A stretch of DNA of 64,000 nucleotides from an uncultured Desulfobacterium sp. (GTDB taxonomy: Bacteria; Desulfobacterota; DSM-4660; Desulfatiglandales; Desulfatiglandaceae), in assembly GCA_900258555.1 (NCBI GenBank), contig LT984854.1, positions 1,263,077 through 1,327,076 on the forward strand, written 5' to 3'. Positions 61,107 through 64,000 of the stretch are shown one piece after another. How positions within the stretch are numbered: position 1 is the stretch's first letter; each line of letters begins with the position of its first letter. The notes below the pieces were generated by a model. It was given only the letters and a program-made list of their open reading frames with translations, was not told the DNA's origin and searched no databases. A program made the translations under genes and the position numbers.

Positions 61107-63080
61107 TCAGATCTCATTTGCCGCAACCCAGCCTTCATGGATTGCCTCATATATAAACCGCGCCTGGACGCAATCACCGATGGGACGAACCTGTTTTACT
61201 TTTCCCTTTAAAGCGTTGCTCAATCTCTTATCAGGCTCAAACCCCCTGCATACGACTATGCTGTCTGCCTTGAATTCTCGTTCCTTTCCTTCTTTGTCAG
61301 TGGATATTATCCCATGATCAGTTATTTCCTTGGGAAGCAGGCAGAGATTGATTCCTACTTTATTCTCCTTCAACTGCTCCATCAAGGCCAACCGGTTGGG
61401 GTAATTATCGCCCCCTATCTCGTATTCTCCAGCATAACAGCCTTCAGGGGCGGTTATGGTGACTTTCTTTCCCTTTTTGGCCTGACTTAAGGCGATCTCA
61501 CAGGCCAGGACCCCACCACCTACAACAACAATGGTATTTCCCAGATCTTTATCTTTTCCTCCTGTAACATCAAGGGCCTCGTATACATGGAGTTTATCAA
61601 TTCCCGGGATATCAAGTTTTATCGAAATGGCACCGTTTGCGACAATCACTGCATCAAAACCACCTGCTGCGATGCTGTTGACCGTCGCTTCCTTCCTCAC
61701 TATTTTGACATCAAGCTTTTTCATCTGGGTTTGGTAATATTCAATCAGATTCGGGATATCTCTTTTTAAATCTGTATCCCAGCTTGCCTCTATAAGGGCG
61801 CCTCCCAGCCGCCTTTTTTCATATAAGGTAACGTCGTGTCCACGAATGGCTGCAAGTCTTGCAGCCTCCATTCCGCCGGGACCTCCGCCAATGATTGCCA
61901 CCCTCTTTTTTTCTTTAAGAGGAGCAATAACCCGTATGGTCTCAAAGCCCATACGTGGGTTTACAGCGCATGAGGTCGCCCTGGAAAACCCGATGGTTCT
62001 TCTAAGACACCCGTCATTACACCTTATGCAGGGGATAATATCCTCAGGCCTTCCTTCTTCAATCTTTCTGGCCCAGGAGGGGTCTGCCAGGGCAGGACGC
62101 CCAAGTGCAATGAAATCGGCCCTGCCGTCCCTCAGAATTTCTTCGGCAAAGGCGGGCGTTGTGATACCGCCAGTGGCGATAATCGGGACTTTGACCCCGG
62201 CCTTTTTCTTTACAGTCTCAGCAAGATATACATTAAATCCGTGCTTGAGATAGGTGGGTGTAGCAAGTTTATCCAGATATATATCAGTGCCACCTGATAC
62301 ATGAATGGCATCAACCCCTGCTTCCTCCAGCTTTTTGGCAAAAATAATTGCTTCATCTATTGTAATCGGCGAATCCGGGGCGTAGTCGGTCCCATTTATC
62401 CGAACCGTTACAGGAAAATCGGCCCCCACACGCTGCCGGACAGCACTTACCACTTCAATGGGAAACCTCATGCGGTTTTCAAGTGATCCCCCGTACTCAT
62501 CGTCCCTTTTGTTGGCGTGGGTAGAAAGAAATTCTGTAAGCAGATAGCCGTGGGCAACATGAATATCAACCATGTCGAATCCAGCCTTTTTTACCCTCTC
62601 TGCGGCTGATGCAAAGGCATTTATTTGTTCAAAAATTTGTTCCCTGGTCATTCCTGTTATGGGTAGAGGCGGCAACGGACCCATTAGCGACAGATCATGA
62701 AACCCGTCTGAGGGCCCAAGCCACGGGGCTATGGGTAAAAACTTCATGGCGCCTGCATGTGCGATCTGTACTGCACACTTGACACCCTGGTCATGAATGG
62801 TCTGGGCAAGGATGGCAAAGCCCGGGACGCACTCATCATCGTAGATCCCCAGTTGGCCGTGGGCGGATTTACTCCCGACTTGATCAACATATGAATATTC
62901 AATGGTGATCAGGCCGGATCCACCCCTGGCCTTTTCAGTATAGAATGCAATGGTCCTAGGTGTGACAGATCCATCTCTGTCAGCAAAACCTGTCCAAAGG
63001 GGGGCAGTGATTATCCTGTTTTTTAATTCAACATTTCCAATATAACAGACTGACATCAGGTTAGGGAAGTTGCTTGTCAT
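61107..63080 (-). CDS. Old Yellow Enzyme-type FMN/Fe-S/FAD oxidoreductase
   Basis: 657-residue NADH:flavin oxidoreductase of the 2,4-dienoyl-CoA reductase / trimethylamine dehydrogenase type. The N-terminal TIM barrel has PLWTGFADRDG, HAGAMKF, HVAHGYLLTEFLS with YGGSLENR near 195, and GRPALADPSWA; the 4Fe-4S site is CIRCNDGCLRR plus a later cysteine near 370; the FAD domain has IIGGGPGGMEAARLA near 395 and a second NAD fold near 515 (VVVGGGVLACEIAL). It reduces unsaturated acyl-CoA or related enones. Substrate not fixed. It shares its strand with the SDR gene upstream. Confidence 0.9.
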   Translation of the reverse strand: MTSNFPNLMSVCYIGNVELKNRIITAPLWTGFADRDGSVTPRTIAFYTEKARGGSGLITIEYSYVDQVGSKSAHGQLGIYDDECVPGFAILAQTIHDQGVKCAVQIAHAGAMKFLPIAPWLGPSDGFHDLSLMGPLPPLPITGMTREQIFEQINAFASAAERVKKAGFDMVDIHVAHGYLLTEFLSTHANKRDDEYGGSLENRMRFPIEVVSAVRQRVGADFPVTVRINGTDYAPDSPITIDEAIIFAKKLEEAGVDAIHVSGGTDIYLDKLATPTYLKHGFNVYLAETVKKKAGVKVPIIATGGITTPAFAEEILRDGRADFIALGRPALADPSWARKIEEGRPEDIIPCIRCNDGCLRRTIGFSRATSCAVNPRMGFETIRVIAPLKEKKRVAIIGGGPGGMEAARLAAIRGHDVTLYEKRRLGGALIEASWDTDLKRDIPNLIEYYQTQMKKLDVKIVRKEATVNSIAAGGFDAVIVANGAISIKLDIPGIDKLHVYEALDVTGGKDKDLGNTIVVVGGGVLACEIALSQAKKGKKVTITAPEGCYAGEYEIGGDNYPNRLALMEQLKENKVGINLCLLPKEITDHGIISTDKEGKEREFKADSIVVCRGFEPDKRLSNALKGKVKQVRPIGDCVQARFIYEAIHEGWVAANEI

Positions 63081-63155
63081 TATAACCTCTTTAACTAAAA
63101 TTATAAGAAACCCTTACGCCTCTTGTGGCTTTATGTTTAAAACAGGCAAAAAGCT

Positions 63156-63911
63156 CTATTGAATTGTATAACAGCCGTCAACGACCATTGCGTGGCCGGT
63201 GCAGTATGAGGCCGCATCGGAACACAGCCACAGTACCGCATTTGCTATTTCGTTTGGTTGGGCAAATCTGCCTATCGGCGTAGCCAGAAGGAGTCCTTCA
63301 AAAACAGCTGGCATGTTTTTTTTGAGATTATCAAATATAGGAGTTTCAGTATTGCCGGGACACAAAGCATTTATGCGTATGTTATCCCTTACATAGGCAA
63401 GGGCTGCGGACCTGGTCAGTCCTATTACGGCATGTTTACTGGAGACATAGGCTGCACTGTCTCCATGAGCAACCACACCCATTGTAGATGATGTGTTGAC
63501 TATTGCTCCTCCTCCCTGTTTTATCATTCGGGGTATTTCATACTTCATACAAAGAAATATCCCTGTCAGATTAACACCCATCACCCTGTTCCATTCTTCA
63601 AAACTACAGTCAGCCACCTTGGTGGAGTTTCCCGTAATACCCGCGTTATTATGTGCGCAATCAAGGCGTCCGTATTTTTTTATTATGGCATTAATAAGGG
63701 CTTCGACCTCGGGTGGTTTAGAAACGTCAGTCTTCACAAAGATAGCCTCTCCCCCGGCTTTGTCAATTGCTGTGACAGTCTCTATCCCGCCCTCTTCCGA
63801 GATATCTGAAACCACAACCTTTGCGCCCTGCGCAGCAAATGCCACGGCTGACGCGCGCCCTATGCCGGACCCGGCGCCTGTAACCAATGCGACCTTTCCT
63901 TTAAACTGCAT
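63156..63911 (-). CDS. Short-chain dehydrogenase/reductase
   Basis: 251-residue SDR. Cofactor motif TGAGSGIGRA near residue 12, AHNNAGITG near 88, catalytic serine in NTSSTMG near 143 and YVSSKHA near 156. The GxxxGIG followed by VVVSDIS suggests NAD preference. The start at ATG 63911 is 9 bases from AAGGAA; an ATG at 63917 is also in frame but too close to the ribosome binding site. Seventy-five bases separate it from the oxidoreductase gene, with which it may act on ring or acyl substrates. Confidence 0.9.
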   Translation of the reverse strand: MQFKGKVALVTGAGSGIGRASAVAFAAQGAKVVVSDISEEGGIETVTAIDKAGGEAIFVKTDVSKPPEVEALINAIIKKYGRLDCAHNNAGITGNSTKVADCSFEEWNRVMGVNLTGIFLCMKYEIPRMIKQGGGAIVNTSSTMGVVAHGDSAAYVSSKHAVIGLTRSAALAYVRDNIRINALCPGNTETPIFDNLKKNMPAVFEGLLLATPIGRFAQPNEIANAVLWLCSDAASYCTGHAMVVDGCYTIQ

Positions 63912-64000
63912 ATTCATCGCTTCCTTATATTAATTGTAATAAATAAACTCATATATGGGGCATCGCACATTTGTGTGGGTGACCCCAATATGTTGTGGTC

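Noticed and set aside
1..64000. tRNA or rRNA genes
   Set aside because: No cloverleaf or conserved GTTCRANYC arm in proper context was recognised by eye on either strand.

Overview
The window reads as chromosome of an anaerobic Gram-negative bacterium, most likely a sulfate-reducing or syntrophic member of the Desulfobacterota (former Deltaproteobacteria). The reasons are Qmo/Hdr-type electron-transfer subunits, a lipid A/BamA/Lol outer-membrane operon in the order usual for that group (lysS-lolC-lolD-bamA-ompH-lpxD-fabZ-lpxA-lpxI-lpxB), a ferredoxin-fused EtfA with several acyl-CoA dehydrogenases, and small Desulfobacterota-type proteins. Species cannot be named from the sequence alone.

Layout. 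1-3.9 kb: the end of a qmoA-like gene, qmoB, then separate soluble hdrC and hdrB instead of a fused membrane qmoC. 4.1-7.1 kb: a zinc-ribbon protein, a SEC-C protein, and a porin with a small periplasmic binding-like protein. 7.7-19.8 kb (minus strand): the outer-membrane biogenesis operon, with two families of palindromic intergenic repeats inside it. 20-31.7 kb: mixed housekeeping and poorly known genes (M50 protease, MEMO-like protein, CooT-like protein, phosphodiesterase, sirtuin, a divergent adenine-deaminase-family enzyme, parvulin, RRM protein, DUF4410 lipoprotein). 31.8-43.2 kb: a methyltransferase, an amidohydrolase, and an acyl-CoA cluster made of a biotin-dependent-type carboxyltransferase, three acyl-CoA dehydrogenases, a class I CoA-transferase-like pair and EtfBA, with a 22-bp palindromic operator in front of the CoA-transferase genes.

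43.2-57.8 kb is an accessory defence island, all on the plus strand. It holds an XRE regulator, type I restriction-modification hsdR/hsdM/hsdS with a four-helix-bundle gene and a DUF1016 nuclease between hsdM and hsdS, a complete qatABCD anti-phage system, and a three-gene cassette of STAS-GHKL ATPase, DUF4325 STAS-like protein and PIN-domain nuclease. Most neighbouring genes are within a few bases of each other or overlap. The cassette looks like a partner-switching module wired to an RNase and is the best candidate in this window for an undescribed system. A decayed REP-associated transposase with a REP-like palindrome sits at the left edge. 57.8-64 kb returns to core genes: glyQS, an Old Yellow Enzyme-type flavin/Fe-S oxidoreductase and an SDR dehydrogenase.

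An additional feature of the window is the number of short intergenic repeats: a ~120-bp palindromic MITE-like element (two copies), a ~55-bp AT-rich repeat (two copies, opposite orientation), several TAGCTATTAGC-type repeats, and purine-rich word-like repeats, one pair of which brackets the four-helix-bundle gene.
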